DNA of 64,000 bases, from positions 2,307,889 through 2,371,888 of the forward strand of contig VYZB01000040.1 of the NCBI GenBank assembly GCA_013397455.1. The letters run 5' to 3'. The position numbers were made by a program, and so were the translations under genes. Source of the stretch: Crotophaga sulcirostris. Taxonomy: Eukaryota; Chordata; Aves; Cuculiformes; Crotophagidae. Each line of letters begins with the position of its first letter. Position 1 is the stretch's first letter. Below the pieces are notes generated by a model that was not told the DNA's origin, searched no databases, and saw nothing but the letters and a program-made list of their open reading frames with translations. Below, one piece after another: positions 1 through 14,700 of the stretch.

Positions 1-1239
1 CAGTTACAGTAGTTACACACTACAGAAAGTCAAGAGCTCAAATGAGTTTTCCTTTATACTTAATGTTTCCAATAGGAAATGTGTTTAATCACTTCTATGT
101 AGGAAGTTACAATTTTTGAACTATTTATTGATAGATTTCCAGTTGGTCAAAAATGCTCTATGCAGTTTGGCCAAAAAAAGTGATTTTGAGTAACTTGTCA
201 AAGAAGTAGCTGGATTGGTAACTTCCTGAAAACTTCTTCTCCAGAGAACAGACAGACAGAAGTTGGCAAAACATTGGGGGAGCAGCAATAGGTCTGAAAA
301 CCTCTGCCATTCAAGCTACTGGAAATCCAAGGCATGATCCTTGCACATCAGACTGCCCATGAGATGGGCACACTCCAGACAGTTGTCACAGCTACCAGCT
401 TTGCTCAGTGTAAGTGATCCCAGAACAGAAAACAGGCAGAGGCGCTGGGTTTAAGAGCGTAAGAATGCAAAACAACAGCAAGGGATGAGGAAGCAGGGGC
501 TAAAAGCGTGGGAGCAAGCACAGAAGCTGAGCTTGGTTTTACTCTCTCCCACTTATTTTGACTATTTTATCATCACGTAAAAAATGTGCAACAATCTCTT
601 AAAACTATTTTTGTAAGCCATCAAGAGAGTTCTCTGGTAAATTTCTATTTGGAATCACTTTACCACTGGTTATAGCATAATTTTTCAGTTATTTTAATTC
701 TAGTTTTATACTGTTTAGTTTTGTTGAAAGCTCTCATATTTAGTACTTACGTATTAAGTGATATTATTAAGTGTATAAGTGATAAAGGTGGTTAAAAAAA
801 TCAAATAAATAATATTCAACCAAAGAATGAGCAGTATTTCAGTTTATATTAAAATGTACATTACACTTACTAACTAGTAAAAGTTAGTACATATATCCCA
901 AATTCTGTTTTTAATGCTTGTTATTAGTGTGTCTTTTCAATTACGTTTTGTTGCACCGAAAACTTACTTGACACAATTAAATCATATTAAATGAACATGA
1001 TTAAGGGTGCAAAATCAGGCATGCCAAAGTTATGAAACACTAAAATTAATAAGTAGCATGCTCTGCATTTTTCTAAAAGCAAACAAACATTATGAGAATG
1101 ATCTTGCCTTATTCAGCAAGAATGTATTTATTGTACACTAATCAAATCCTGCTCTGAAGTCAAATTGCTAAATATGCTTTTCTTCGGCACTCTATAATAC
1201 CTGAATACTCATATAATCATTTATTTTCATAAAAAGCAT
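1..1239. other. AT-rich non-coding DNA
   Basis: No gene, repeat family or notable structure seen. Confidence 0.7.
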
Positions 1240-1352
1240 GTATGGTAAAGGAGGGGTATTTTCCAATTTACAAAATAAGGAAACTGAGGCACAAGAAGCT
1301 TAAGAACAAATATATTAAATGACTTAAAGTAGCCAATTCCTAGACTTGAATT
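1240..1352 (+). mobile_element. Probable ancient MIR SINE fragment
   Basis: The stretch around 1256-1310, with core AAGGAAACTGAGGCACAAGA, closely follows the conserved centre of MIR elements. The region after it keeps parts of the following MIR words (a TTAAATGACTT and an AGACTTGAA). MIR copies are old and sparse in birds. Divergence outside the core is high. Confidence 0.6.
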
Positions 1353-3371
1353 TTATAAGGACATGACATTGAGCAATGATTCACATATTACAATATTCAC
1401 GCCCTGTGTTAAAGTACACCATACGTTTCCAAAGATATGGTCAGTCAGTTAAGCTATTAAGTTGTCAAGTTAATAGCTTGTTGCTGCTAAAGGTGATCAT
1501 CTTCATTCTTCTCCCTTCTGTTCTTCCAGACAAGGGATTCTACTCCTCACTTGCACAGGCTGGTATTTGATTATTCAGCAAATCAATATATGCCAAAGAA
1601 CAAAAATAAAAGATAGCCACACCAAAGATAGCCACAAAAAATAATTAGCTTCTGCTGACTTAGTGAGCTAACCTAGCTATCAAGCAGTCTAGCAAGCAGA
1701 AGATTTGATGTAAAGGAAGAAAAGTGGTACAGCCACAGGACAGAGAATGGGATTTCCCCTCTTGGAGGCAATCAACAGTTGCATCACACCACACATTGCA
1801 CTCAGCTGAGCGAGTGAGTTCTTTGCAAACCCAACTGCAATAGCTCAAGAACAGAGAGCAACCAAAACTGGCAGCTACCCCAGGAAAAAAAAAAATTGGA
1901 GTCACAAGCCTTTCTTTGATCAGGAAGAAGATAAGTCCACCTAATTTCCCCAGGAAACAGATTTTGTGATTTTAGCTCTAATACCCATCACTACTGCATT
2001 CTTAAGGGAAAAAGCTATCCAGGAGAATTTACTTCCTGGAAAACTGCACACATTACCTTGTGTTGCAAAAAACCAGAAAGGAGCACACCAGGCAATAATA
2101 TGTTTTGCCATACTTTAGCACTGACCCTTCTACACTGCTGGACTTCCACAAACAGGCTGCACAGAAATCAAGCCCAAACAACAAATTACACCTCCTATGC
2201 ACTGAACAAAATAGAAATCCTGTTAATAACAGAACATACAGATAAATAATAGAAGACATCATTACAGTGAAGAGCAGACCAAATTATTTTATTGGAATTC
2301 TAACATTTACCAACTTCTGAGGGTTTTACGTTGGAAACTTCATAGCTTACTTCCTTATGCACTGTGCATTTGCCAAGCCCCTAAACATAGTTTTTGAAGT
2401 GAAGGAATGAAATTTAGTCACATTACTGGCAATCAAAACATACGTGTATTTGCCATAGTAGCTATGCCACATGGACAGTGACAACTTTGGATTGAGACTA
2501 CAAAACAAACAAGATATAAATTGTCTCTGAGCAACAAGACCAGGCCTTAGGGCTTCACTCCATAAATACTCCCAGCTATGCTGATGCAACTGTTCGCAGT
2601 AATGCTTGGTGGAACACAGCACTGAAATGTTGTGGGGTTTTAATTTAAAAGCAACAAGAAAAATCATAGATCAAGCACCTTTTAAGCACAGTTAACTTCA
2701 TTAGCAAAGTTTATACAGCCAAAAGGAATTAGGTTTCAGTGGAGGATAAGAAAGGAAAGAACATCAAACTGTGTTTTACACAACTCATCAGAACAGCCTT
2801 TCCTTAGTCCTGTCACTGCATAGTGAAACATTAGAGCAGTGTTTCATTAGTCCTGCCACCATGTATTTCTTCCCCCCGGTCCCAATTCAAGATGTGATCT
2901 TCTCATTGGGAAGGCGAAGGGTTGAGTAACTGAAAGATTCAACAGTCCAAACACTTACTTTCAACATCTTGTCCTTTCTTTGACAGCAATGTTACTTCCA
3001 TGGACTACAAGTTCCTTGCCAGAACCTTTTAACTGACTTTGAGGTTTATATTTGCATGCAGTGCTTTTTCAGGTTTTGATCAAACTACTTGTGCTTCAGG
3101 CAAATTCCAATAAACAAAGAACAAGATACAATTCCAAAAGTAATCATCCTAAATTTCTGACGAGCATTGCTAAGTATCAGCTCTCCTTTTTCAGTCATTC
3201 CTCAGTTGCAGATATGCTTCATTCTCTTTACCCCCTTCTGAGAGGGAGAAACACTTTCTACATGGAATTCCTGAAAATATTGTTGAGATATTTCTAAATC
3301 CACAAGCATTTTCATTTTACTGCCAATGTTTAAGTTGCTTTTTAAAAAAAATTATTTTTTTAATTTTTATT
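1353..3371. other. Non-coding DNA
   Basis: Apart from the small inverted repeat at 1451-1479 I see only ordinary sequence. Open frames of up to 106 codons on both strands have no family features. Confidence 0.65.
1451..1479. repeat. Inverted repeat, 10-base arms, 9-base loop
   Basis: AAGCTATTAA at 1451-1460 and its exact complement TTAATAGCTT at 1470-1479. AT-rich, so partly expected by chance. Confidence 0.8.
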
Positions 3372-4056
3372 TCATAGAATCATAGAATTAACTCAGTTGG
3401 AAGGGACCCAAAAGGACCACCCAGTCCAACTCCCATCCCTACACAGGATCCCAACTCCCAACATTCACACCATGTGACTAGGGGCATTGTCCAAATGCTT
3501 CTTGAATACTCCCAGACTGGGTGCCACAACTGCTTTCCTGGGAGTTGTTCCAGTGCTCCACCACCTGCTGGGTGAGGAACCTCTTCCTAATATCCAATCT
3601 AAACCTCCCCTGGCACATCTACCTGCGGTTCCCTCGGGTCCTACCATGGGTCACCAGAGAGAAGAGATCAGCACCTGTTTCTCCTCCTTCCCTTGTGAGA
3701 AGGCAGTGAACAGCTATGAGACCCCCCTCAGTCTCCTCTTCTCCAGGCTGAACAGACCAAGTGACTTCAGTCTCTCCTCATACAGCTTCCCCTCTAGACC
3801 TTCCACCAGCTTTGTGGCCTCCTCTGGTCACTCTCCAGTAGCTTTATGTTGTTTTTATCCTGTGGTGCCCAAAACTGCACCCAGCACTCGAGGTTGGGCT
3901 GCATCAGTGCAGAGCAGAGCGGGACAATCCCCTCCGTCGCCCGGCTGGCAATGCTGCGCTTGATGCACCCCAGGGCACAGTTGCCCTCTTGGCTGCCAGG
4001 GCACTGTTGGCTCATGGTCAACTTGCCATCAACCAGCACGCCCAGGTCTCTCCAGG
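3372..4056 (-). mobile_element. CR1 LINE, 3' fragment, with decayed ORF2 end
   Basis: The left edge reads TCATAGAATCATAGAAT, the complement of the CR1 3' end, so the element points left. On the minus strand, from about 4039 to 3800, a reading frame with words such as LTMSQQC, LGCIKRS and VQFWAPQ matches the C-terminal part of the CR1 reverse-transcriptase protein. It is truncated at its 5' side, as usual for CR1, and interrupted. Sequence is well preserved, so it is among the younger copies in the window. Confidence 0.93.
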
Positions 4057-7000
4057 GTTTTTATTGCATCCCACACCAGTATAGAACTAACACGTGGCTA
4101 ATATGTTTACGATGGATTCATTGGTCACAAACTGCTTGTTCTAACAATAATTATAGGTAAGACTAATGACAATGTTGCAAAACATTTTTTTAATCAAATT
4201 AAGACTTTTACTTTCAATTGTTTTTTTAACAGCAAAATACTTGGCTGAGTTATCTTACATAAGATGTTTGTTCGAAATACTGGAAAGAACTCTAGTCTGG
4301 TGTTTCCATCCTTTAACTCAACTTCTGCTACAGTAAATCAAATCGGCTTCTATGTTGATGTCTGGCAATCAATACACAGTCTTCAAGTCCGTAGAGTTTT
4401 TTGGCAGTTTATTACCAATTTACTGGCTGTAATTAAAATAATGAGCAATCAAATAGTAATCTAAGTATTATAAATACTGAAACATACAACTTATTAGTCA
4501 GTTTTTTTACAGACCTAGATATCCAAATGTTTTTCTTGTAATTTAGGTACTTCCAGAAAGCAGCAAGCATATCACAAAGCATCACAAGTTGGTTTGTTCT
4601 ACTTTTTACTCATATTTGTGCTGAGCTGACTCTTAACTTTCTCTCTTACTAGTCACCAATGAAAGATCAATTTCCATTCTTCAGAGCTCCTACAATAGTA
4701 TTTCCCAGAAGACTAAAAAAAAATCATGAAAATGCTTGACAGGCATTTTAGAAAACTTGCATTTTATTTTCCAAATTCCTTCTTTGCAAAAACTGTGTAA
4801 TACTCATGTAAATGTGTTACCATTCTAAATATTTCAGAGAGAAAAGTTCAAATGAAAGCATTCTCTTAGAAGACTCCCTTCCCCTTCTCTTTAAAAAGAA
4901 CTAATTCATAAGGTTTCTTAGTGTCAAATACTTGTATACTCCAAATGCTCAAACTACAAACAGTTCTGGTATATTATTTATTCTTCATTAATTCAAAAAA
5001 TGTAAATACATTTATTAACATGTGTTCAAACCTGAATTTAATGCACTTGGGAATTAAACAAACTTTAATCACAGCAAGGAAAACTTAATAAATGTTTCTG
5101 AGACTCTGCATACTTGGTCCTGCAGTTTCCCTGTAGCAACATAGACACTGCGAATGAAAAACAAGGAATGCAAATTTGTGAGTAATCCCAGTCATACAAT
5201 GAGATACTCATTATTTTAAATTACAACGTACAAGAACATTTACAAAACAGCCAGCAAATTCTCTTTTCCAGCCTCTCCAGCATAGGAATGAAACAATATA
5301 AGTTATAATTTAAGATTCAGTTAATACATAGATACATTCTTGGTTAGGTTTTAATATACTGAAGAGGTTCAGTTGCAACATAAAAAGTAATAAAAAGGAC
5401 AAAGTGATCAACGAAGTAATAACATCTAGATACTATTTTGGTTAAAGTAATTTTATATCAATTCTTTCTACAGAGGAGATTTTCAGAAATAATTCTCAGT
5501 CTAACATAATTTATAGGGGCCAAACTACTTCAAAAGCAGCACAAGATTTTAATATAATTTCTTTGTGTATTATTTACCTATTTTGTTTTCTAGTTAATAT
5601 CAATCATTATCACAGATCTGCTACTATAACACAGTTATTGTCTGGAACAAGCCAGACAGGAATGCAAAATATAGTGTAGCAGACTTAATGGGACTTTAAA
5701 TTTCAAGGAACAGTACCACTTAAGATTTACCTAGAAAATTTACCTATTAACAAGTGAGATGAACCATCCCTCAGCAGAATAAAAGACAAAAAACCTAGAT
5801 CTATTTGTAAACTTGTACAGACTGCTAAGAAAACCCTTATGATTCTATGGGAAGACACCAGACTATCTATTGATTTATCTATGAAATTTCTTGACTAAGT
5901 GGTTCCACCTGTTTGGATATCCAGAAACATACTTTCTGTGGGGGGTTGATCAGATCTTAGAAGCTTTAGTAGCTTCTCTGGGCATAAATCAGTTTTAATT
6001 TAGGAGCAACCAAACTAATCCCAGTCCCTGCCAGACTCATGTAGCACATCCCACATAGCCTAGCTTCGATTTCAGAACCACATGAAGTACTACCATGTTT
6101 GCATGGGCTATTTTGACAACAGAAAGCAGACAACTCTTCAAATGATCTATAAGGAATTTTTTAAGAATTCGACTCTGAGAAAGAGACAGACAAAAAAAAA
6201 GGTTCAGGAGCAAAAAAAATTTTCATTGTCATAATGAAACTTAATTTAGGTGCCAATCAGCCACTGAAAACAGTCTGGGAAATAGTCTTATTAAACCTTT
6301 GAATTAATTAACAGTTCAAATGGCACAGTCTAAACAACATAAGTATTTCCATGTCAAAACTCCAATTTTTTTAGAATAGCTAGTGAATACATTTCTATCC
6401 AGATACTTTTGGAGTATATCTGCTATTAAAAAAAAGAAGGTATTTTGAGTACAAATTTTCAATAGATAAAACCTTAAATAAAAAAATACAGTCATTACTG
6501 AGTGCCAGCTTTTCTTAAAAGTTCATTTGACCAATTTCATCAGACTATTTCTGCAGGTGGGCCTCTCAAGATCCAACTTAACTACATCTCACAAAACACT
6601 CACTTGGGTCATGAAGAATAAAAGAGGAGTTACTGTTTCTCCAGCATAACTCTGAGTCATCTGTCCAGATGCACCATGACATGACCCAAATAAAATCATC
6701 AGCTCTCAAACTGTAGACAAAATTATCCTTACAGACCAAAACCAGAAAAATCTAATCAAGTATTGGGGCACAGGTTTTGGGCAGAACAGTAAATACAGTC
6801 CTTCTCTTCAAGACTCTCGTTTTGGTTACCGCACATGATTAGGTCTATGCTGGGATGACACTAAGATTTTTTTCATTAAATCTCTCATATGGCAGGATGG
6901 GAAGGGAGAACACACCCACACAAAAATTACTCAAAAACAAGGGGCTCAAACACTTCCAGAAGTGCACAGCGTGAAAGGGTGCACACAGTGCAGAGAGCAG

Positions 7001-7781
7001 AACCTGGTCCATGCACCTCATTTTCAACTGATTTCTCTGAGAAATTCAGCAGTCTACATCAGGGCATATGGCTGAAGGAGAAGGTATGCAAATACTGAGC
7101 TTTTATTGTATAAGCAGTAATTGCACAATTACATAACAGTAGGACAAACAGCTTTGGAAATTAAGAATAAGATTCTTTAAAAACTCCACTTTCAGAGAAA
7201 ACAACTTCATTCATGTGGAAGCATGAACATAATGAACTCCCAAATGCTTTAGTGATATAGTCATGAGGGCTGAATAAGCATTTACACAAATGCACTTAGA
7301 GTTCATAAAATACCAGGCCACACCAGACTAAAAAAACCCACAGGATGAAAACACTCCAGAGCTGTGTCTCATATCTTTAAAGCCAAATTGCAGAATGGGA
7401 AAAGCTGGCACCTTCTGAAGAGAGATTTTTCAAAAGCAACGAAAAACAAAACACAGATCACACCAACTCATTGACTGGTGCTCCTAAACAGCTGCATACT
7501 AATGGCCTTGCATACATTATAAAGTATTGAAGAACACTGAAACAAACAGACAACTGGAATCCTAGCAAACTAACCAACAGCATACAGTACTTACTGATTC
7601 ATTTTGGTAAGTAGTTAAACGTGCAAGTTACTGCTGACAGTTAACTGCCCAAGAATACACGTACTAAACAAAAAAAAAAAAAAAAAAAATGTTGACTTGC
7701 AGTTATATCCCTTTCATTCAAAACCACAATAAAAGAAAAAAGTGCAAGGTACTGAAACTTTCCATGGTTGTCCTATTCTAT
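4057..7781. other. AT-rich non-coding DNA
   Basis: No exon, RNA gene or clear repeat recognised. Only short A tracts. Confidence 0.65.
7670..7689 (+). repeat. A20 tract
   Basis: Twenty consecutive A. No gene-like sequence or polyadenylation signal pattern just upstream that would mark a processed copy. Confidence 0.95.
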
Positions 7782-8175
7782 TCTTAGATTCACAGAAAAA
7801 GAAACTGGAAGAGAGCGCTCAAAAGGTCACCTGGCCTGCTCCTTTCCCAAGCCCGGATCATCTACACTTCTCTCATTCCTAACAGAAGTTGTCTAAACTG
7901 GATCTTAAGGTCTCAGATAACAGAGACTGGGTAGGATTTCCAGACAGCTGATCGCAGAGTTTCTGTATCATTATACTTCAAAAAAAAAAATCTTTTGATT
8001 TTAAAGAAGTTCCATCTGCCTGACTCTCTCTTGCTGTGCTCTAAGTTGATTACTTCTTGTACTCTCCACAAATTTCCAGCACTCTTGAAAGCTGTTATGT
8101 CTACCCTTAGTAACCTTCTCTTCAGATTAAACTTAGTCCTTTTATTCCCCCTTCCAAGTTAGGTTTTCCAAGATT
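7782..8175 (-). mobile_element. Old CR1-like fragment
   Basis: Starts with a degraded 3' end (TTAGATTCACAGAAAAAGAAACT) and follows the CR1 3' region order: a 'ctgga..aagg' start, a 'gtct..actggatctt' block, then 'aagttccatctgcctgactct' and 'cttctcttcagattaaac' blocks in weakened form. High divergence and A-rich insertions suggest an old subfamily. Confidence 0.6.
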
Positions 8176-10030
8176 TAGGTCTATATGACAATTCACAATT
8201 TAATATGATTTATATCTTGCTAATTATAATTAAATCCACAGTAAAATGGAGTACCATGAAACCAACATAAATCTTGACAGAATCCTAGAACGACCCCATG
8301 CAAAAACAACATTTTAAAAAGCTGACTGTAAGAGATAAAAGAGTTTCTCTGGTCTCAGTATTTTAGCCAACCTCAACATCAGGTGAAATAACGCATCACA
8401 ATTTTATCAATAACTTTCACTGATAAAATCATGAGCAAAGTGGCAAGCCAGATGCTTTTGCTCACACCATTATCACACTGGCAAGTACCCTCTTACCATC
8501 ACTGCTCACCTTCCCTTAACCTGAACTACTCATAGTGATGGAAACCAATAACTATGAACCAATATACAGAGCAATCATCTCTACGGCTTCCGTTCCAGAA
8601 CCCATGTCTGGTTGCAAACTCACATCCCTCTCACCAGCCATTTTAGTCTGTCACTTCATAGAAAAACGTTCCAATTACAGATTAATTTCCATTATTTTGC
8701 CTCAACATTAAACATGCTATATTACAAAAACACCTGACCCGAAAAAATGCAAGAAGCCAATGTTATTTTTTGAGATAATTCTTCCAGAAATCCATCGTAC
8801 AAAACCAGAAAAAGTTGCACAGTTTCTTTAAAGCAAAGGTTTTTTTGTAGATAATTTCCAAACCTTTGGTCAAAATTGAAAATCTCATCTCTAACTAGAG
8901 TCTAATTATTGCCTGTTCTATGTGAGAAAAAGACTTTATGTCAGCCAGACTTTTATTAAAAAAAAAAAATGCTTTAACACCTCAGTCAACTTCTCATCAG
9001 TATTCAGCCCTATATTTTTGGACGCTAACAGGCAACACCAGAAAACACATCAGAAGGCAAAATGTACAAGTTACTTCTGGTTGTTTCAAAAAAAAAAAAA
9101 GTGAAATTAAACTGAAATTAAACAAATCCTAGAAGCACTCCTCTTAACTCCATCCTAATGATCATTTGGCCATACCATGACTTACACCACAGTATTTCTA
9201 GATTGCCAAGACTATCTCTACTGAGTTCAATAGAAGCAAAAAGAAGAAACTATGTTCATCTTAAGGAGGAATGAGCGATTACAGTACTGGTGGTAAGTTT
9301 AAACACCAAACAGATGTTAAGAATGTTTTACATTGCTCTGCAGCGTTTTACTGTGCTACAAAGCCAACTAAGACTTAACACAGATGACAGTTATTGCCTT
9401 AACTTTGACTACAAAGATGATGGCAGATGTGAATCAACTATAACCCAAATCCATTGAAACCACACAAAACTATACAGAAAGCTAGAAATACCATATAAAT
9501 GTGGCTATCAAGTTAACCTATGACTTGATCTGTGTCAGATATGACAGTTTTATATAATAAATGCAATTCAGAACAAAATAACTTCTATATTATCTTTAAA
9601 TCCTTCAAATCACACATTTCCTTACACTTATCTTGAAGCATGGAGATCTCTATCTCAAAAGCAGCAACTACTTCAGCCAGGAGCTCCAAGCCCCTTCCAG
9701 GCTCTCAGTTTTGTTTTAACACAAACTTGGAGTGTCTGAGGGGTCAACTGATTTTTTCAATGACTAAAGAACCACCTAAGGCTCTGCAGCATCAGTTCCT
9801 CACCCGCCAAAAAAAAAAGTCATTTTTCTAACAGAAGCATACCTCTGTCTAAAGTGCATGCTGGCAACCAACCATCTTCCTAATTTTGACCTAGAATTAG
9901 AACTAAATGAAACGGTTGCTTCAATTATATAAAATCAAGCAGGAAGCTTATCCTTCAAAACAAATTCCCTTTCTCCTCCTCCTGACTCAGAGCTTACTAA
10001 AACACTTAAAGCAAAAAGTTATGGTGCTTA
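8176..10030. other. AT-rich non-coding DNA
   Basis: Two A12-type tracts (about 8959-8970 and 9089-9101). Nothing else recognised. Confidence 0.65.
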
Positions 10031-10230
10031 ATCATGGAATCATAGAATGGTCTGGATTGGAAGGGACCATGAAGGTTATCTAGTCCAATCCCTCTGCAGT
10101 AAGAAGGGACATCTTCAACTAAATCAGGTTGCTCGGAGCCGCATTCAACTTGACCTTGAACACTTCCATGGATGGGGCACCTACCACCTCACAGGGAAAC
10201 CTATGCCAGTGTTTCACCACCCAAATAATA
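10031..10230 (-). mobile_element. CR1 3' fragment
   Basis: Begins ATCATGGAATCATAGAATGG, the complement of the CR1 3' end, followed by the standard 'tctggattggaagggacc' and 'gggcacctaccacctc' blocks. About 200 bases remain. The 67-codon frame over it is a shadow. Confidence 0.92.
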
Positions 10231-11598
10231 ATCTGAATATCATAGCATAATTCTTAATACAAGCCACATAGATGCAATGATCCACAATGAATACAGTCCA
10301 CATTTGAAGCACGGCGAATTGTAAATTAACTGCATCCTTTTTTGTTTATTCAGCTTTTACATGTGAAGTACGTTATAAGGATAAAGTTGGCTGAGTTCAG
10401 TCTTCTTTCTGTCCGCTTCCCCTCCTCCTCTCCAGTTAATTAATAACATTGAAAAAAAAGTGCTTGGGTCAACACCCAATTTTTTCTTTAACACCAGATT
10501 GTGAGACACCTGTCCTAACATCTCATATCAAAAGCACAACTGTGGCCAAAATGCTTTATTACATTATTGATCTTAACACATTCATCTCCAAACAATCCCT
10601 ATCATTTCTTTACAACCTTGTGTGTAGAAAGGAAAAATAAGTAAATATAAATGATTACTTTATTTCAACTCTTCTTGCAACTGTAAATCCCCAATCAAAA
10701 AGAAGTGTAAAAGGGAATCATACCTAGTTTGAGAAACAGCAGCTATGAAAACACGGTAGCACTTTCACACTCCCTCTTGCTCTATAATCTAACTCAATCA
10801 TATCCTCCCCAGCTAAGAGACATCCAAATATCAAAGAACCATCGTTAAGCAGATAAAAGTAATGGGAAGAATGAATAGGGAAGACTTCTCACTGGGGAGG
10901 ACGTTACACCATCTCGCTATATTGCATAATTATATTTGCAGGCTCAGACAGTGAATTTTCTGCTCTGCTTAAAAAACTATTAGGTCTTAGTAAGCAAACC
11001 ATCTACACACCACAAAGAAGGGAGAAGATAAAGACTGTAAAGTTTAGAGTTCTAGCACTAAATGCAGTTGGTGAAGAGATGTCAAATGTTCTTTCTAGAA
11101 AAGAGGAAAGATCATACAGATCACCAGATGACTACACAACTCCCTGTAGGACACTTTGCTCTGAAGGAGCAGAAAGATCCATTGAAACATTCCTCTCAAA
11201 GCTTCTACATGTTAGATATTGATGAGGCTGAAGCCTCTTGCTTCCCAGTATGACAAAACAGCAGATATTTGAGACTACAGGCCATCACCACCTTACCTGC
11301 AGTCTCCCATTTACTCTATCAGAGCCCATGAATGACAGCTTCTCACTACCAGTCAGCTCAGCGTATCCACTGCAAATTTGCTGAACTTCCAAGCAAGCAC
11401 CACTAAAATCCATCTGCACCACACATCGGGCTTGCAGAGAACTTTGTTAAATTGTTACAGTTATTCAGTTACAGCTTGTGTGAATCCATCTTCAGTCTCC
11501 TTTTTCACATTCTGACAGACTCTTCAGGGATACACTTTTTTTTTTTTCAGATTGACATTGTCCAGCAGAACAGAAACTGATCTATCATTTCAGTATGC

Positions 11599-11763
11599 AC
11601 TGCCCAGGAAGGTGGTGGAGTCACCATCCCTGGAGGTGTTTAAGAGGAGATTGGATGAGGCTCTCAGTGCCATGGTTTAGATGATGAGTTGGTGTCAGTG
11701 TTGGGTTAAAGGTTGGACTCGATCATCTCGGAGGTCCTTTCCAACCTTGTGATACTGTGATAT
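11599..11763 (+). mobile_element. CR1 3' end fragment
   Basis: Contains 'gtggtggagtcaccatcc', 'tggaggtgtttaag' and 'ttggactcgatcatctcgg' in the sense order, and ends with 'cttgtgatactgtgat'. Points right. Confidence 0.92.
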
Positions 11764-14700
11764 GCTTAATAAGGCACTATAACCCAATTAAATATATATT
11801 CTGGATATATTAATCTCACACAGGATCCAGCACACATCTGAAAACAGAGAAGTCTCAGGACTCTTTTTGCATTGTACCAGGATCTTTGAAAACTCAAACA
11901 ATGGAAGCTTTTGGCCTGTCAATGCAAATTCCAGACTCTTGTTGGATCTGGGTTTTGCAATTGGCAATATGACAAATTCTTATCCCACACAAGAACTGTA
12001 GAAGAAATTCCCCCAATGCTTACTTAGCACAACCTTCCTAATTACTCAAGAGTCAACGCTGAAGAGGGAAGCCTTCATCACAAAGTCTGTTCTGGGACAT
12101 GACTGCCAATTGCCACGGCACATTTGTCTTGGACAACCTAAAATATTTTTGGATTAATGTAATGTGATTTACTTTAGTAGTAAGACTGAAGAGGGACAGG
12201 ATGTTTGTTCATTCTGCTGACAAGCTGTGCCCAGAACGCTCTAAGGGATACACCAGCATGTGACAAGAAAATAGTGCTGGAAAAAAAACTCTGATACATT
12301 ACTTATTTGTTAGAACCCCATATATTACTCATTTTGTATATCTACCAGTTACATTACTCAATCATTTCATGAAAACTATATTCTTCCTTAGAGGATCAGC
12401 ACATATATGAAAGGCAATTACTTTGTTCCTGTATAGTAATAATTAATGCACCAATATTTTATTTCATTTAAAATTTAAACTCAATTTTGTTTTAATTTAA
12501 TCGCAAGTTAACTATCCTATCCAGATGTTGAACAACGGTAAAAATTGAATACTGAATTATAACCTAGTGCCTTATCCTATTCTTTTTATAAAACCTATTT
12601 TTATTGTCAGTCTTGACATCAATGTCAACACCAATTTGAAAAAATACTGAATCAGGCTGCAAACTGTGTAAAAGTTTCACAGCAGTGAAACTAAATAATG
12701 CAGCCATAAGTGTAAAGAGAAATGGATTATTTTGACAAGTAGCCGGGCATAACACTACTTCTACATTAAAATTTTACTACAGTCCCAAGCTGATGAAATA
12801 TATTACATTTCTGCTATCAAAGTGCACCAAGTCTAAACCAGAACTCTACAAATACCTGTTTAAAAAATCATAGTAGAATTATCTGATCGTTATAATATTT
12901 ATAGTTTAGATCACAGGTTTCATTTCAATGCCCTAAAGAACATGCAGAGACTTCTAATTGCCAAAAAGCTAATTTCAGGAAAAAACCCACATCACCAGAT
13001 AGGTTCCTTACTACAAGCTAACTTCAAGATGATGGGACAAATTAATATCTGCACTGCATATTTTTAGCCACTCTGCAGTTGATAGCTTGCTTTGGATGTT
13101 TTTATTGCATCTTCAATGGTTACTATTTGCAATGATAGTGACTGTCATTTTAAATTAGCATTGGGTAACAGTCTACTAAAAGACTTTCTGTACTTACAGT
13201 AAATAACCATTGGCTCAAAGAAAGCCTTCATAGCAACTCCAGGTATACATTGGCTTCATGGACTTCAACATGCACACACAACTTCTTCCAGAATTGTACG
13301 AACTTGATGACTGCCAATTAAGACCACTCTTATACCAATTTAGAAAAAAATTTAGAAAAAAAATACTGAAACTATAGCAGGTGCATTCCTACAAAATAAT
13401 GTTGTACCTCTAAAAAGCCCCCTGTGAATCCATTAAAGATAGTAAATGGCAACATGTTTTTGTAATTAAAGGCAACATCTTTCAGGATACAAAGTTATCC
13501 CAGTCTGAATACTACAGTTAAGACTCTACACAAAACTCCCCAACTTCTTATAAAACAAAGCTATTAGAAGTGTCATGAAATAGAGATACCCTAATTTTAA
13601 GTTGAAGAATGGACACTGGATATTGAACAAGTTACTGTTCTATGTCCAAATAACTTCTTCACAAATATTAATTTCTAATTATGACAGTGTCAGAATTTCC
13701 AATAAATAAGATTATGAAAATGGCTCTCACTCAGAGAAGTGGTTTCCTAAAAATAACACCAGTCCAGCTTTTCATACTGTTTCCACAAACCAGAAATACA
13801 TTGTGTGGTGCCCTGTGCACTTCAACCTTACCTTTCAAGTGCCAGAATATGTCACGGCCTCTTCTCAAAACACTAGAAAAGATTTTGGACTCTACTCCCA
13901 TCAAAAAAATTCATCATTATTATGAATACAGACAAATGTCTACAAAATCAAAGCATCAGGATAGAAAAGAGCGAACAAATGTTTCTTGAGACAGAAGTGA
14001 ACACAAGCACATTGAGGAACTTACAAGACTGCACTCCTAATTTTCATTAGACATGCTGCCCATGTACTAGGAGAAGAGTCAGTTCAGCATTTTATCCTAT
14101 ATACCCAGAAAACACACACTTACATCTTCAGGTTTGATAACAGACTATCCAGTTCTCCAAGGTTGGATCTGGACAATCCCAATCTATGAATCACCTCAAG
14201 GCTAGACTGCTGTGCCTTCCTTTAGCTAATTCAGACTTAGTCCCATCCAGAAACACATCCGAATGAACAGAAAATCTTACTGGCATTTCTGCAAAACTTG
14301 TGACTAGCAGGCAAAGCTATCACCAATGGGGTCTGAATCAGAAAAAAACCCATATACACACCTTTACAACACACTACTACAAGGCAAAACACTAGAAGAC
14401 AACCATGAACACTGAAAAAAAAAAGTAATAAGGTGTAGTCAAATATAGAGCAAAAAAGATGAAAATGAAATGCAAGCATCCAAAATTTAGAATAACATTT
14501 AAAAGTGCTAATAATAACTGCCATATTTTTCTAGGTATCTACTATCTTTACTGTAAAATGATAATTGGAAACTTGAGAGTATCTATTCTTACAATGTGTG
14601 CACTCTACTAACTTTTCACCTACACTTTTACACTTCTTGCCCCCAGTCACAGCAGGAGCAGGCAAGCTTTTCTCTAAAAAGTTTTAACACTTACATAGGT

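Noticed and set aside
3487..3963. 158-codon + strand frame
   Set aside because: It is the antisense shadow of the CR1 element at 3372-4056.
7600..7690. A20 tract as tail of a processed pseudogene
   Set aside because: The upstream bases show no gene-like frame, no AATAAA at a suitable distance and no flanking target duplication.
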